Shown in pieces: positions 18,755 through 27,972 of a stretch of 64,000 bases of DNA. Numbering within the stretch: position 1 is the first letter of the stretch; each line of letters begins with the position of its first letter. The notes under the pieces are model-generated. The model saw only the letters and a program-made list of their open reading frames with translations, made no database searches and was not told the origin of the DNA. Source of the DNA: Paramoeba atlantica (taxonomy: Eukaryota > Discosea). The stretch lies in assembly GCA_977017575.1 (NCBI GenBank), contig CDRNVI010000003.1, positions 434,001 to 498,000 on the forward strand, read 5' to 3'. The position numbers were made by a program, and so were the translations under genes.

Positions 18755-20341
18755 TTATGAAACTTTAGACAATAAAACACTTTTATTACACAAAACTGCT
18801 ACATTTAGAAGAATAGGAAGCAAAGTAAATCTCAATTCGCTCGAGGATAACACGACAGCTTGATTCCCCCATGTCTTCTCCCAGCTCATAGGGTATCCTT
18901 CTTTTTCCCAAAAAGCAAGTACCGTGTCGTAAACCGCACGTATCACAGAAAAATGGGACAATGTATCGTAACAAATGCCCGTTCTATTATCCCGATACCG
19001 AAAGAAAATATCATGCTCAAAAAAATTCCAAGAATTCTTTGACATGCAGTTATTGATCCATTCTCTTGAGTTTATATGGACAGTACATGTCACAATCTTC
19101 TTGGACTTGTTTGTTGCCTGACTCTCATTATGATGTGTGGGATAAGCATTCCTATTATTTTGACCGGGTGAATCAACCACTCTTCGGGCAGCAAAATCGT
19201 CGCGATATTGACCAGAAAGATACACTCTTATTTCGTATGGAAGACTATACATTTCTTTAGAATTTTGATCGCCATCGTATTTATATTTTGTGTGTTCAGT
19301 ATTTTTTCTAGAATGATCTGTTTCTGAATTGTTCGATTGCTTTTCCATTCGCAGACTATTTAAGAATTTTATGGCATCAAAATTTCTCCAAGATACATAA
19401 CCAAGCTCAACAAGGTCGGCAGTTTTTGGATGCGCGTAGATCGAGCTGTATTCTTCAGAGCTCATTGGAAAAGTAATTAACGTATTCGATGAACACTTCT
19501 TATACCATGTCTTAGTCTTGGTGGAACACAGAATGTCATTTCGTCTTCCAGAGAACTGCGCATCACACTTGGTCCTTCTTTTAAGCAAGTACTCATCAGC
19601 TGATTGCTCCAACTCATCACAATTTCTGTCCCCAAGTGTGTTGATGTTTAGCTCCCGGACCTCGGCAGCATGCGCTAGGCGTTTTTCTTGAGTAATTGGC
19701 TCCTTGTGCTTCAAGTCAGAATGTTTTTCTCTAATATTTCCAGTATGCCATCTTTCTGCTGCGACGGAAGCTGCTAGTGTGTGGTAACGAGATGATTTTC
19801 GCTCTTGGCAATCTCGATTTCTCCCAAGAAAATACGATTGCTTCTCCGTTTTTCTACTGCCCTTTTTCTCCTCTTCACGCTTTCGCTTAAGCCGTTTTTG
19901 AATAATTCGATCCAAACGTTCCTTTTTTGATTTCTGTTCTCTTTCAGGTTCACCCGAGTCACTCGATGTGCTCGAATTTGTTAAACCATTTTTTTGCACC
20001 AATGTCCTATCAACACCACGCACCTCGTCATCGAAGTCGCTGTCATAGCTATCATATGCAGCACTTGAATTGCTTGCGCTATATTCTGAATCGTTCCCGG
20101 AACTGTTTTTTAAAGAGTCTTCTCTATCTCCCGAACTAGACTCACTGCTTTCTTCAATCTTTAATCCAGAGAAAAGACTTTTCTCGTACCTTGATCCCTC
20201 TTTTACCTTTTCAAGTAATGCACCGAGGCGAGCACCCCGTTGACTGCGGGCAGGAAGAACTCTTCTTAGAGGAGATACAGAAAGCTCATCATCAGAACAA
20301 AAAGTAGCCGTAGATGTCGAGTAGGACTCTTCTGACGTCAT
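18755..20341 (-). CDS. VPS72: VPS72/SWC2 (YL1) histone-exchange subunit
   Basis: 528 residues from the ATG at 20341. The N-terminus follows the YL1 pattern: LPARSQRGARLGALLEK, FSGLK, then a long acidic Ser-rich tract ending DSYDSDFDDE, the H2A.Z/H2B-binding region. A Lys/Arg-rich linker, then ITQEKRLAHAAEVRELNINTL, matches the conserved central helix (human TQEELLAEA..TEELNLRSL). Near the C-terminus, FFRYRDNRTGICYDTLSHF fits the YL1-C motif (YRDP.T..PY....F). YL1 is a subunit of SWR1/SRCAP that deposits histone H2A.Z. Insertions make it longer than the human protein. The next gene upstream on this strand is an actin-related protein, another component type of the same complexes. Confidence 0.75.
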   Translation of the reverse strand: MTSEESYSTSTATFCSDDELSVSPLRRVLPARSQRGARLGALLEKVKEGSRYEKSLFSGLKIEESSESSSGDREDSLKNSSGNDSEYSASNSSAAYDSYDSDFDDEVRGVDRTLVQKNGLTNSSTSSDSGEPEREQKSKKERLDRIIQKRLKRKREEEKKGSRKTEKQSYFLGRNRDCQERKSSRYHTLAASVAAERWHTGNIREKHSDLKHKEPITQEKRLAHAAEVRELNINTLGDRNCDELEQSADEYLLKRRTKCDAQFSGRRNDILCSTKTKTWYKKCSSNTLITFPMSSEEYSSIYAHPKTADLVELGYVSWRNFDAIKFLNSLRMEKQSNNSETDHSRKNTEHTKYKYDGDQNSKEMYSLPYEIRVYLSGQYRDDFAARRVVDSPGQNNRNAYPTHHNESQATNKSKKIVTCTVHINSREWINNCMSKNSWNFFEHDIFFRYRDNRTGICYDTLSHFSVIRAVYDTVLAFWEKEGYPMSWEKTWGNQAVVLSSSELRFTLLPILLNVAVLCNKSVLLSKVS

Positions 20342-20554
20342 CAAACAAAGTTTACACCGTATTATTCACGAGATTGACTTGAACCATTGCTTTCGAGATA
20401 GTCAAAGTATGAAAATTTCAAGGGGCATAGAGCTTGAAACATAATCTTGAAATATGCGCTGAAATTCTTGGCCCGAACAATTACCCAATGTGATATTTCA
20501 CATTCAAGTACGTATAATGGCCTCTCATTTTTCAATGTTTTTTCACTATTTTTT

Positions 20555-20763
20555 ACGAGTCAATTTGGGATAGGCAGTGAAAATATAGTTAAAAAAGGTG
20601 CTTTGTTTTGTAATCCCCTTTTTCTGTCGCATGCGTCTACGAAAGTACTAATTTCCAAAGGTCCCAGAAAAACTCTTTTTTCAATCAATAAAAAAAAAAT
20701 ACCAAACCTTTCTAAAAAAAGTGATTTTTTACTCCATTTTCACTGCCTTTGACCCGTCAATTT
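20555..20763. repeat. short inverted-repeat (MITE-like) element
   Basis: Arms share aggcagtgaaaat preceded by acg(a/g)gtcaa and followed by a run of A; the left arm lies at 20557-20595, the right arm in inverse at 20728-20762. The core between them carries poly-A/T runs and no gene. Confidence 0.4.
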
Positions 20764-21426
20764 AGTTAAGTTTAGTCCAGAAACTAAACAAATCATAAAA
20801 AATGTGCATATGAAGGTAGGAGAAACTAAACAAACATTTACTATTTATTAGAAAACCCCTATATATTTTTGTTTCTCCTTTTTCGCTCTTTTTGACGTGA
20901 GTGCAAATCTCTGTTGCGTGTATCCTTTCCGCCTGATTCTTTTGCTTTAGCTGAGCGTTCGTTGATTTAAAGTACGTCCTCTGTGACTTTGACCCCTGCG
21001 CAGAACATTTTCCTATCCGGCTAACGCCTTTTTGGTAACGCCTCTTGAGGGGTTGAAGAAGTTCATCCAATTGATTGATCCTCTGCGGACCAAGAAAAGT
21101 TCCTCAATGCAATTATCATTGTTGGAACAAATATTAAACGACATAGGATTACAGGGGGGAATGAAGTTGTGTCAACAAAAGCCCAGACAGAAATCTGTGC
21201 TAAAAAAATAAAAATGCGCCGCAAGCGAAATTCTCCTTCTTGATTAAATTTTTATATCTTTTCTCTGAAGTTTGTGTTCTTTTTAGTTTTATTTGGGAAA
21301 ATGCTCTGCCACTGCCATCCCGCTGATGGTACAGACGCCGACCAACTAGTTCTCCGAAAGCTTTTGAGACCTTCAAAACGGGGAACCTGAGTTAACCTTT
21401 TAGGTACGAATCTTAGGAAATAGGTG

Positions 21427-21533
21427 ATTTTGATATTAACCCGCCGACGCTTTAATAACAAACCTCTTGGGGCGGACACTTTAATATCAAAATTACCAGC
21501 TTAATATCAAACTTTGATTTTGATATTGGAGTG
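21427..21533. repeat. nested ttttgatatt palindromes
   Basis: Two forward ttttgatatt and two inverse aatatcaaa copies within about 105 bases, enclosing cccgccgacgctttaat and ggggcggacac. The latter pair resembles the cccgccgac...gcggacag end at 21.86-21.91 kb, so this may be the end of a related element. Confidence 0.4.
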
Positions 21534-21850
21534 ACCCCCGGTTTATACCAACAATTTCGTACTTGTGATCGTCCTTGGACATATCATAACTGTGTATGCG
21601 GTCGTATTACCCTCACGCGGCTCGGGGCAACATCCATTCATTTAAAAGACACGCATAGCTGAACTTTTGTGTTTATCTCCACGAACGTACATCATTTCTT
21701 ATGTGTCCTGCGAGCAACAGGCCCCCGGTGAGAATAATTGCGCTGTTCACGTCGTGAACAACTTGTACCGTCCTTCGTTCAACAATGACGCGAAAGATGT
21801 CTTGTCCGAAATATCTTTCGAAATTGTTCGAAATATCCTTTTGAGATATT

Positions 21851-21917
21851 TTTGACCCGCCGACTTAAGCCCAATTTTCGGTCAAAACCCGGTTGCGTTT
21901 AAGTGGTAGCGGACAGT
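21851..21917. repeat. element end with the shared TTAAGC/GCGTTTAAGT core
   Basis: Reads tgacccgccgacttaagccc, a tcggtcaaaaccc middle, then ggttgcgtttaagtgg and gcggacagt. It aligns with the inverse of the left end of the 49 kb element (49069-49136), with the same order of parts and spacing. Confidence 0.5.
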
Positions 21918-22049
21918 ATCATAAAAAGCTACTCAAGCACCGATCCCGACCGATCCCACCCGATAAGTGACAGGGTCCTCCAGGTTTCATCCCTCTTACT
22001 CTCGAACTTTGATCGAAATGGCTTCCGATTGAACATCCAGGACATTGGT

Positions 22050-22380
22050 CCAAACTTTTCGGAACTTGCTTCTGGGGGGCGCACGAGAATTCGGATGGAG
22101 GGGACGCGGTACAAAATTCAACTCGGGAACGAGTTCCAGTGGCAATGCGTAAATCACCGTCGGTAGTGGGTGACACCGGAAGGTGTGCACATCAATACCA
22201 TAGAATGTGCTAATTCAATGGGGAAGAAGAGATAGGAGCCTGAAGCGAGTGTTTTAAAGGGAAGAAAAAAGAGTGCAAGCAATCACCGAAAAGTGCAACG
22301 CGAGTCTCCGCTATGGAAGGGAAGTATTGCTGCTTGTTCTTCAAATTTTACAAGAAAAACGCACTTGGATTCATTTTACG
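22050..22380 (+). pseudogene. degraded Merlin (IS1016-like) transposase fragment
   Basis: Translates in part to the same C-terminal region as the Merlin copy at 23.8-25.1 kb: ASGGRTRIRMEGTRYKIQLG, a VNHRR segment, then GVHINTIECANS and the final stretch. A stop codon follows VNHRR, and the second catalytic Asp (TDG in the other copy) reads MEG here. The N-terminal half and the ends were not found. It lies in the same gap as two other element relics. Confidence 0.75.
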
Positions 22381-22569
22381 TTAAGTATCTCAAGGAAACA
22401 GTAGCTATTAAAGCAATAAGGATTGAACTTTAATTATTTCATTACTCACGTTTACCAGAAAGGTAGTGACAAATAATTAAACGGGGACAGTTCAATGAAA
22501 AGAGGGCAAGTCCAACAAGCTTCCTGATTAGATTAAGGAAGATCCTTTTAGTTTCTGTTACACTAGTGT

Positions 22570-23718
22570 TCAACATAAACATCGGCGATGAACAATATCA
22601 GGCCCATGTTCCATGTATTCTAGCCTAGACACTTGATAAGAAATGAATGTTTTTAGTTGAGAGGCGATGGACCCTCCAGTCCAGACCGTGTACTCTGGGT
22701 GAAGAGAATCACAAAAAATATCTGGACGAAACTGTATTGATTCGTTTCCCCTAAAAGCCCCTCTTGTAAGAAATGAAGGAGTCCAAGGCGCTTGAAGCTC
22801 AAAGCGCAACCGCGGAATCATTCCTCGAATGGCAGATCCTCCTCCACAAACTACTATACTAGGTGAAGTTTCCAAATTTAGTTCAGACGGAGTATCCGAC
22901 ATGCCTAGACGAATTAATTCCGTCAAGGAGAGCGCCTCAAGATCTATACCTTTTCGAGCAGGAGACATTTTGCTACTAGTGTGTGAGAAGTACAATTCTC
23001 GAATTGATTGGCCCAGTCCGCATGGATAACATATTTTGTTCCCATCCGGCAGCTGCAAAGCACAGTTTTGCTGTTCACAACAATCGGGCGAACTCACGTG
23101 TGAGTTTACGTTAGGTTCTAAAGTCGTTCCTTTCTTCATCGTACACAATTTCTTTTTTATGAAGTGCAAGTTTGTCGGATCAGCAGAAACTTTATCCACG
23201 TTCCTTAAGATGAGTTTATCCACTGCATGACCGGATATGGACTGACTGGATTTGGTGTATCCATGCTGGACTACAGCTTCCTGTACCTTACTGACACGAG
23301 CGCTAGTATAACCTAAATCACAAACTAGCGAGGAACGTCGTCCATGCGCAAGTGATGCCAACAAAGGACTAAAGCAAAGAGAAACGTGTGGAGCCGCTGC
23401 CACTTCAAAATAGTGCTGACAAAGTCTCGAGATTTCAATGTAGCTAGGAAGTGGATCAATCGGAAGCGACGCCAAAATACCACCTTCATAGTGAATCGGA
23501 GTGGTTTGTCTTTTCTTTCTAACTGCAGTAGCGGAAGTAGAGCTGGATTCATTGAAGTCTATGTGTCGCAGTTGCTTTACAAGGTTATCGTCGGTAAAAA
23601 GCTGAAATGTGGGTGAATCCTGAGCGTCAGAACTTTGTACGAGTTCGACAACTTCAGGATAATCGTTCATTGAACCACACCTTAATTCGTAGCGACCTTG
23701 GTCTATTATGTAGGGCAT
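22570..23718 (-). CDS. divergent actin-related protein
   Basis: 382 residues, close to actin length. Actin-fold landmarks: IIDQGRYELRCG (phosphate-1 loop region), LVCDLGYTSARV (phosphate-2 region), SGHAVDKLILRN, VVCGGGSAIRGMIPRL (adenosine region) and the closing YTVWTGGSIASQL...GPDIVHRRC, very like the actin end SVWIGGSILASL...GPSIVHRKC. The nucleotide loops are changed and a Ser-rich insertion follows residue 50, so this is an ARP rather than actin. Which ARP is unclear: the N-terminal wording leans to nuclear forms, and the VPS72 gene is its neighbour. It is flanked on both sides by Merlin sequences. Confidence 0.82.
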   Translation of the reverse strand: MPYIIDQGRYELRCGSMNDYPEVVELVQSSDAQDSPTFQLFTDDNLVKQLRHIDFNESSSTSATAVRKKRQTTPIHYEGGILASLPIDPLPSYIEISRLCQHYFEVAAAPHVSLCFSPLLASLAHGRRSSLVCDLGYTSARVSKVQEAVVQHGYTKSSQSISGHAVDKLILRNVDKVSADPTNLHFIKKKLCTMKKGTTLEPNVNSHVSSPDCCEQQNCALQLPDGNKICYPCGLGQSIRELYFSHTSSKMSPARKGIDLEALSLTELIRLGMSDTPSELNLETSPSIVVCGGGSAIRGMIPRLRFELQAPWTPSFLTRGAFRGNESIQFRPDIFCDSLHPEYTVWTGGSIASQLKTFISYQVSRLEYMEHGPDIVHRRCLC

Positions 23719-23819
23719 ACAAAAACTGGTCTTCCTAAAATATTATGAATAAAAAATAACTAATTAAAAAAAAAGTAATTAAAATAACTTCCCTAAGGTG
23801 TATCAGCTACTGAAAGTTC

Positions 23820-25060
23820 GGTGAAATTAAAGCAAAATTCGCCTTTGTTGAAAAAAAAGGAAAGTCGTCCGCACTAAAAATAATTGTATTTTTTTTGTAT
23901 CGTATCATGTATTTCCACTTTTTCCTTTATTTTTCAGATTCATTTTTCAGATTCAGACTCTTCAACTCCAACACATGCCCTGTGAAGGATGCAACGGTTT
24001 CGCTTGCCGAGGAAATCTCACTTTGAGCGAAGTTTCTGTGTGGAGCGAATCGAAATGCAGGGAGTGGTTAAGAACCCATAAGTTGGTGGCTCAGAAGGTT
24101 GTATGTTATAAAAGACTACACAAGGCGCCCTATACTATGCACGTCACTGACGGGAAATGGAGATGTACTAAAAAATACAAAGGAATGTACGCCACCTTAG
24201 GACCTCTCGTACCTGGAAGGGCACAAAGAAGTGCAAAGCAAACATTAAAGTACATAATTTTGTACGTTCGTGGTGGACGACATTCGGATTCGGCAGCGGA
24301 GACAGAACTTAGTCTGCAGACCATTGTGTCTCTAAGGCAATGGTTGGATGAATGATGGCCACAGCTCATGTTCGCCGACGTATCAGGAATCGCGGCAGCG
24401 TTGCTTCAATGCAATGCGATGAGACATTTTTTTCTGTACGGAAGCGTCACCGAGGTTCTCATGGTGCAAGACGGGTGCGAGATGATGGTACAGAAGTTGC
24501 ACAGACAATTGCTGACTACTCGAGCGAACAAATTATCTGAAATGTTCATGGAAGTTGTACCTGATCGTAAGGCGAGCACGTTACTTCCTCGAATTGAAGA
24601 TCTGGCGAGCGGGGGGAGGACACGAATTTGGACCGACGGGGCGCGTCACAATATCCGCGTTGGTGGACGCTATAAGTGGAATAGCGTGAACCACCGCCGA
24701 GAATGGATAGCAGAAGAGGGTGTCCACACGAACACTGTGGAGTGCGCGAATTCGGTGGCGAAGAAGGGACTTAATGGAGAAGGAAACGTATTAGGAAGGA
24801 AAAAGGATAAACGGGCAGATGGTGTGCAAGCCAATGCTGAAAAATGCAACGACAGCCTACGGTGCAATGGCGGCGATGTAATGCTGCGCATCCTACAGAA
24901 TCTACAAGATCATTGTCATTGTATTCATTTGTAAGTCTTGTCCAAGTATTTAAGTCGAAAACTAGAAGCGGAAAGTGTTGATTTCATTGCACAAAATTTT
25001 TGAAAACCGGAAAAAAAGACTTTTTTTTTTAAAAAAGGCGAATTTTGCTTTAATTTAACC
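23820..25060 (+). mobile_element. Merlin DNA transposon with intact ends and 8 bp target duplication
   Basis: A 1,241 bp element. Ends are inverted repeats sharing AAATTAAAGCAAAATTCGCC, starting GG and ending CC, and it is flanked on both sides by gaaagttc (23812-23819 and 25061-25068). An 8-9 bp duplication is the hallmark of the Merlin/IS1016 superfamily. It carries a transposase related to IS1016/IS1595 (next entry). It is inserted just upstream of the actin-related gene. Confidence 0.9.
23975..24934 (+). pseudogene. Merlin transposase, frame-shifted
   Basis: The DDE catalytic set is recognisable but spread over two frames. A 126-codon frame (23975-24355) holds the Cys-containing N-terminal part and ends in a stop. 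The first catalytic Asp region, MQCDETFFS, lies in the other frame (24352-24540). The second Asp (IWTDGARHNI), VNHRREW and the final Glu (GVHTNTVEC) return to the first frame (24368-24934). TDG, VNH and VHTN(T/I)VE are the classic IS1016/Merlin blocks. At least two frame changes mean it cannot make a single functional enzyme as it stands unless unspotted introns exist. Confidence 0.82.
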
Positions 25061-25533
25061 GAAAGTTCTTCAACAAATCAATTCCCAAGAAAAATAAATC
25101 TACACTGCATGTTCATGGTCGTGTTGATTTACCCAATCGATGAGCATTTCATCTCACTGGCATGGCCACAAAAAGGCGTTTTATAGACCAGATCCAAATT
25201 TCCCTACTTTCAAAAAAAAACAGTAATGCGCGAACTTGTTTACTTGTCCGGAGGCAAGGTCTGACTGTGAGCTTAGCCCACGTCAGCGACACTTGTAACA
25301 GGTAAGTAAAAGAAATGACACTTGTAACAAACGGGTACACAAGATTTTTTTTTGTTTACCCGTTTGCAATCAAGAGGATTATCTCTGCGCCAAAGAGCGC
25401 ATGATAAACAAACGGCGGCCCGATGCGGTGCCAAGGGTTCGGCGAACCATCCGTTAGAGAGTGTATCGTACAAACGTTTTACAGACTTTTCCATATTCGT
25501 AAAGTTCCCACATTCACCAAAACAACAACAACT
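25061..25533. other. intergenic with a short inverted repeat
   Basis: Contains gacacttgtaaca twice (about 25288 and 25317) and a hairpin with perfect 10-base arms caaacgggta / tacccgtttg (25328-25366) around a T-rich loop. No gene seen. Confidence 0.45.
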
Positions 25534-26349
25534 CTATGTCGCTATTCCTGAATCTTTTCGAGGATAAATCCGCGGTGCTTTCGGAGGAGCATGACGGCGC
25601 TGATAAGTCCCGCAGTGTAGAAAAAAACCCACGGGATGAGGGACAATTTCACTACCCTGAATGCGGAGACTTTGCAAGCTCTCAGGAAGAACTGTAAGAT
25701 TCATGATACTTGACAAACGATTTCCCCCAACGTGAAGTATGCGCAAGCCTTCATGTAATCGAGTAAAATCTGGTCGTCCAGAAAGATAGTTGTACTCCAC
25801 GTTAAGTTCTCGTAATTTGGGAGGTAGGTCTGAAAGTTGAAGATTCGATGTAAATGTGTTATTCTGTAAAAGGATAACCTCAATTGCAGTGTGTGAAAGA
25901 GTTTGTAGAATGATCGGACCCGAGAAATGATTACATGACAGATTCAACTCGCGCAAACTCGGAGGTAGGACACTCCAATCCAATTTTCCAGAAAACAAAT
26001 TAAACGAGAGATCCAACTTGCGCATTTCGCGTGGCAGATCGCCAAGAAACACTCTCCCTGTAAAGGAATTACGTTGCAACTGTAACGTATCTAAGGAGAC
26101 AGGCAAGAGATTCCAAAGGAGTGCTCCGGACAGCTCAAATATCCAGCATAGGCTAACGACCTGTTGAGCATCGTTGCAGGTGACTCCTCGCCATTTGCAT
26201 ACTGGCGTTGATTCTCCCCAAGATGTATGAAGTCCGGTGACGTTTCGAAGGAAGCTTAACAACCTCACTTCAGGGGTATCTGCACTTGGTGCCGTATTCA
26301 AAATAGAAAGTCGTTCTCTCGACGAAAAATGTTCGGGCGCTGTGCTCAT
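25534..26349 (-). CDS. leucine-rich-repeat protein
   Basis: 271 residues. A cap segment with CKWRGVTCND (about residues 51-60), as in plant- and trypanosomatid-type LRR proteins, is followed by about seven repeats of the form LP..L..L.L..N.FSG.. (for example LPPSLRELNLSCNHFSGPI). Such repeats make a curved ligand-binding surface. No signal peptide or membrane segment is visible at this start, and no transmembrane region follows. The last 30 residues are basic. Function unknown; comparable FSG-type LRR proteins are common as surface antigens in kinetoplastids and as large families in several protists. Confidence 0.82.
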   Translation of the reverse strand: MSTAPEHFSSRERLSILNTAPSADTPEVRLLSFLRNVTGLHTSWGESTPVCKWRGVTCNDAQQVVSLCWIFELSGALLWNLLPVSLDTLQLQRNSFTGRVFLGDLPREMRKLDLSFNLFSGKLDWSVLPPSLRELNLSCNHFSGPIILQTLSHTAIEVILLQNNTFTSNLQLSDLPPKLRELNVEYNYLSGRPDFTRLHEGLRILHVGGNRLSSIMNLTVLPESLQSLRIQGSEIVPHPVGFFLHCGTYQRRHAPPKAPRIYPRKDSGIAT

Positions 26350-27058
26350 GACCGATAAAAAGTGTTTAGTACAAACTGAAAGTGAACTGATAAAAAAAAT
26401 AAGAACGAGAAGTGTGCAATAGTCTTTTTTGGTACTTTCCGCTTTCCCACCTTCTGCTTGTCCCTTTTCGCCCTCACCTACTTTCCCTTTACCGACTTCC
26501 CCTTACCGACTTTCCCCCTACCTGTTTTTAATGGAGTGCAGAAGTTCTTTTTTGCAGTACACAACGCTTTCCACACTTACTTACCACACTTACTTACACC
26601 CCCTTTTTTCATGTTAGAGTACAGTAATGCCTTCGAGCAAAATTAACCTGTCTAAGAACACGTAATAACGAAAAGGAAGATCAAAAGGCATGAGCTTACA
26701 CTGTACTTCTAGCGTACTTTTGTTGTATTCCCCACGACAGGGGATACATGACTTTCACATGAGATAATGCTTTGTTGGGGACAGAAATCGACATACAGCT
26801 GACGATTTTAAGCAAGCAGTAGGGCCCCGTACTGATGGAATAGACAAAACAACGCACACATAAAACTGAGCGCTTTTGTAATGAGTGCTGCAGTATCACA
26901 ATTGGCAAATCGACCGGCCCGTCGGCAACCAATCACAGACCTGCGAGATTGTAGCACCACTATAACGTTAAAAAGCTTACATGCACGCCCGGATTACAGT
27001 GCATGTATTTTCGGTCTTATGCAGAAAACTGAATATGAGACTGAAACAAGCAGCGTTA
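26350..27058. other. intergenic with a pyrimidine-rich tract
   Basis: Plus strand 26441-26530 is almost pure C/T with repeated accgacttyccc phrases, directly upstream of the LRR gene, so its transcript-sense strand is purine-rich. The rest is AT-rich without a recognised gene. Confidence 0.45.
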
Positions 27059-27685
27059 CTAGCATTTCTTAGCAACCCGTAATAGATAACGTTGGCGATA
27101 TTTCTCGATTTCACCTTCAGTCAATTCGGGAAATCTTAGGTTCTTATCTACGACGTCAATATCATTTGACCTCACCACTTTTAAATTCGACTCGTCGTAA
27201 TTGCTTGCCGATTGCAATACTTCGTGACGAATTTCATCCTCTGCTACACTTGAATCATCGGGCTCAGAAGAATTCCCAAGATCTTTGAGAATTCTTTGGT
27301 ACGCATCGGTGGTGAAATTGGAGATTGGCCGATCCTGTGAATTTTTCGTCTGGGTATCTTCCATTATTTTCTCTCTACGAATACGCTCGACGAGTGAACT
27401 TTGCTTGGATTGTTTTTGGAGCAACGCGCGCTTGGATATCGCGTCAATAATACTGCTCCTCTGTGATCTAGCAGGGAGTTTCCTTTTTGTGTCATCGACA
27501 GATAAATCGTTTTGAAGATAGTTGCTAGGTTTGTCAACGCTTTCTAATACATTTTCTTCCTTCGTTTGCGACTTCTCGTCGTTCGAAATGCCCACGGGCA
27601 CCTGTTTCGCAAGTGTAGCCAGATTAAGTACTTTTCGAACCGGCTCTTCTTGATGGGAGTACCCAACGTTAAAAAAATCTTCCAT
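27059..27685 (-). CDS. hypothetical protein, mostly disordered
   Basis: 208 residues from the ATG at 27685. The frame is open 41 codons further to 27808, but that part is a hydrophobic low-quality stretch. It is polar and rich in Lys, Ser, Asp, with RSQRSSIIDAISKRALLQKQ in the middle and a helical end, TEGEIEKYRQRYLLRVAKKC. I do not recognise the family. Composition fits a nuclear adaptor or small complex subunit; this is inference only. Confidence 0.5.
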   Translation of the reverse strand: MEDFFNVGYSHQEEPVRKVLNLATLAKQVPVGISNDEKSQTKEENVLESVDKPSNYLQNDLSVDDTKRKLPARSQRSSIIDAISKRALLQKQSKQSSLVERIRREKIMEDTQTKNSQDRPISNFTTDAYQRILKDLGNSSEPDDSSVAEDEIRHEVLQSASNYDESNLKVVRSNDIDVVDKNLRFPELTEGEIEKYRQRYLLRVAKKC

Positions 27686-27972
27686 ACTGGTGTTGAAAAA
27701 ACAGAATTGAAGGAGTTTAAGGACAATATCGCAAAAAGCTTTTATGCTAAAAGTAGCGAAAAAAAGTACAGTTTTACAGCTTTCAACTGTTGCATGTATT
27801 CCTTTCACGTTCTAGTACTCCATATCTTAGGGCTACTGTATTGATTGAACTCATTATAGTGATTGTACTGTTAAACAAACAATAAATACTGAGTTTATTC
27901 TAAATCTAGTGTCTAAGAAATATCTATCTAAAAAAGTACATTTGTAATAAAAATTACAACGTGCACTGGTCC

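Larger units (their letters stand above)
20345..22569. other. mobile-element-rich intergenic region
   Basis: A 2.2 kb gap without a host gene. It holds an inverted-repeat element of about 200 bp (20.55-20.76 kb), a tangle of ttttgatatt/aatatcaaaa palindromes (21.43-21.53 kb), an element end with the ACTTAAGC/GCGTTTAAGT core (21.85-21.92 kb) and a degraded Merlin transposase (22.05-22.38 kb). Each is listed separately where supported. Confidence 0.6.

Noticed and set aside
26441-26530. Pyrimidine tract as a spliced-leader acceptor
   Set aside because: It is pyrimidine-rich on the plus strand, but the gene is on the minus strand, where the tract is purine-rich, the wrong sense for a trans-splice acceptor.
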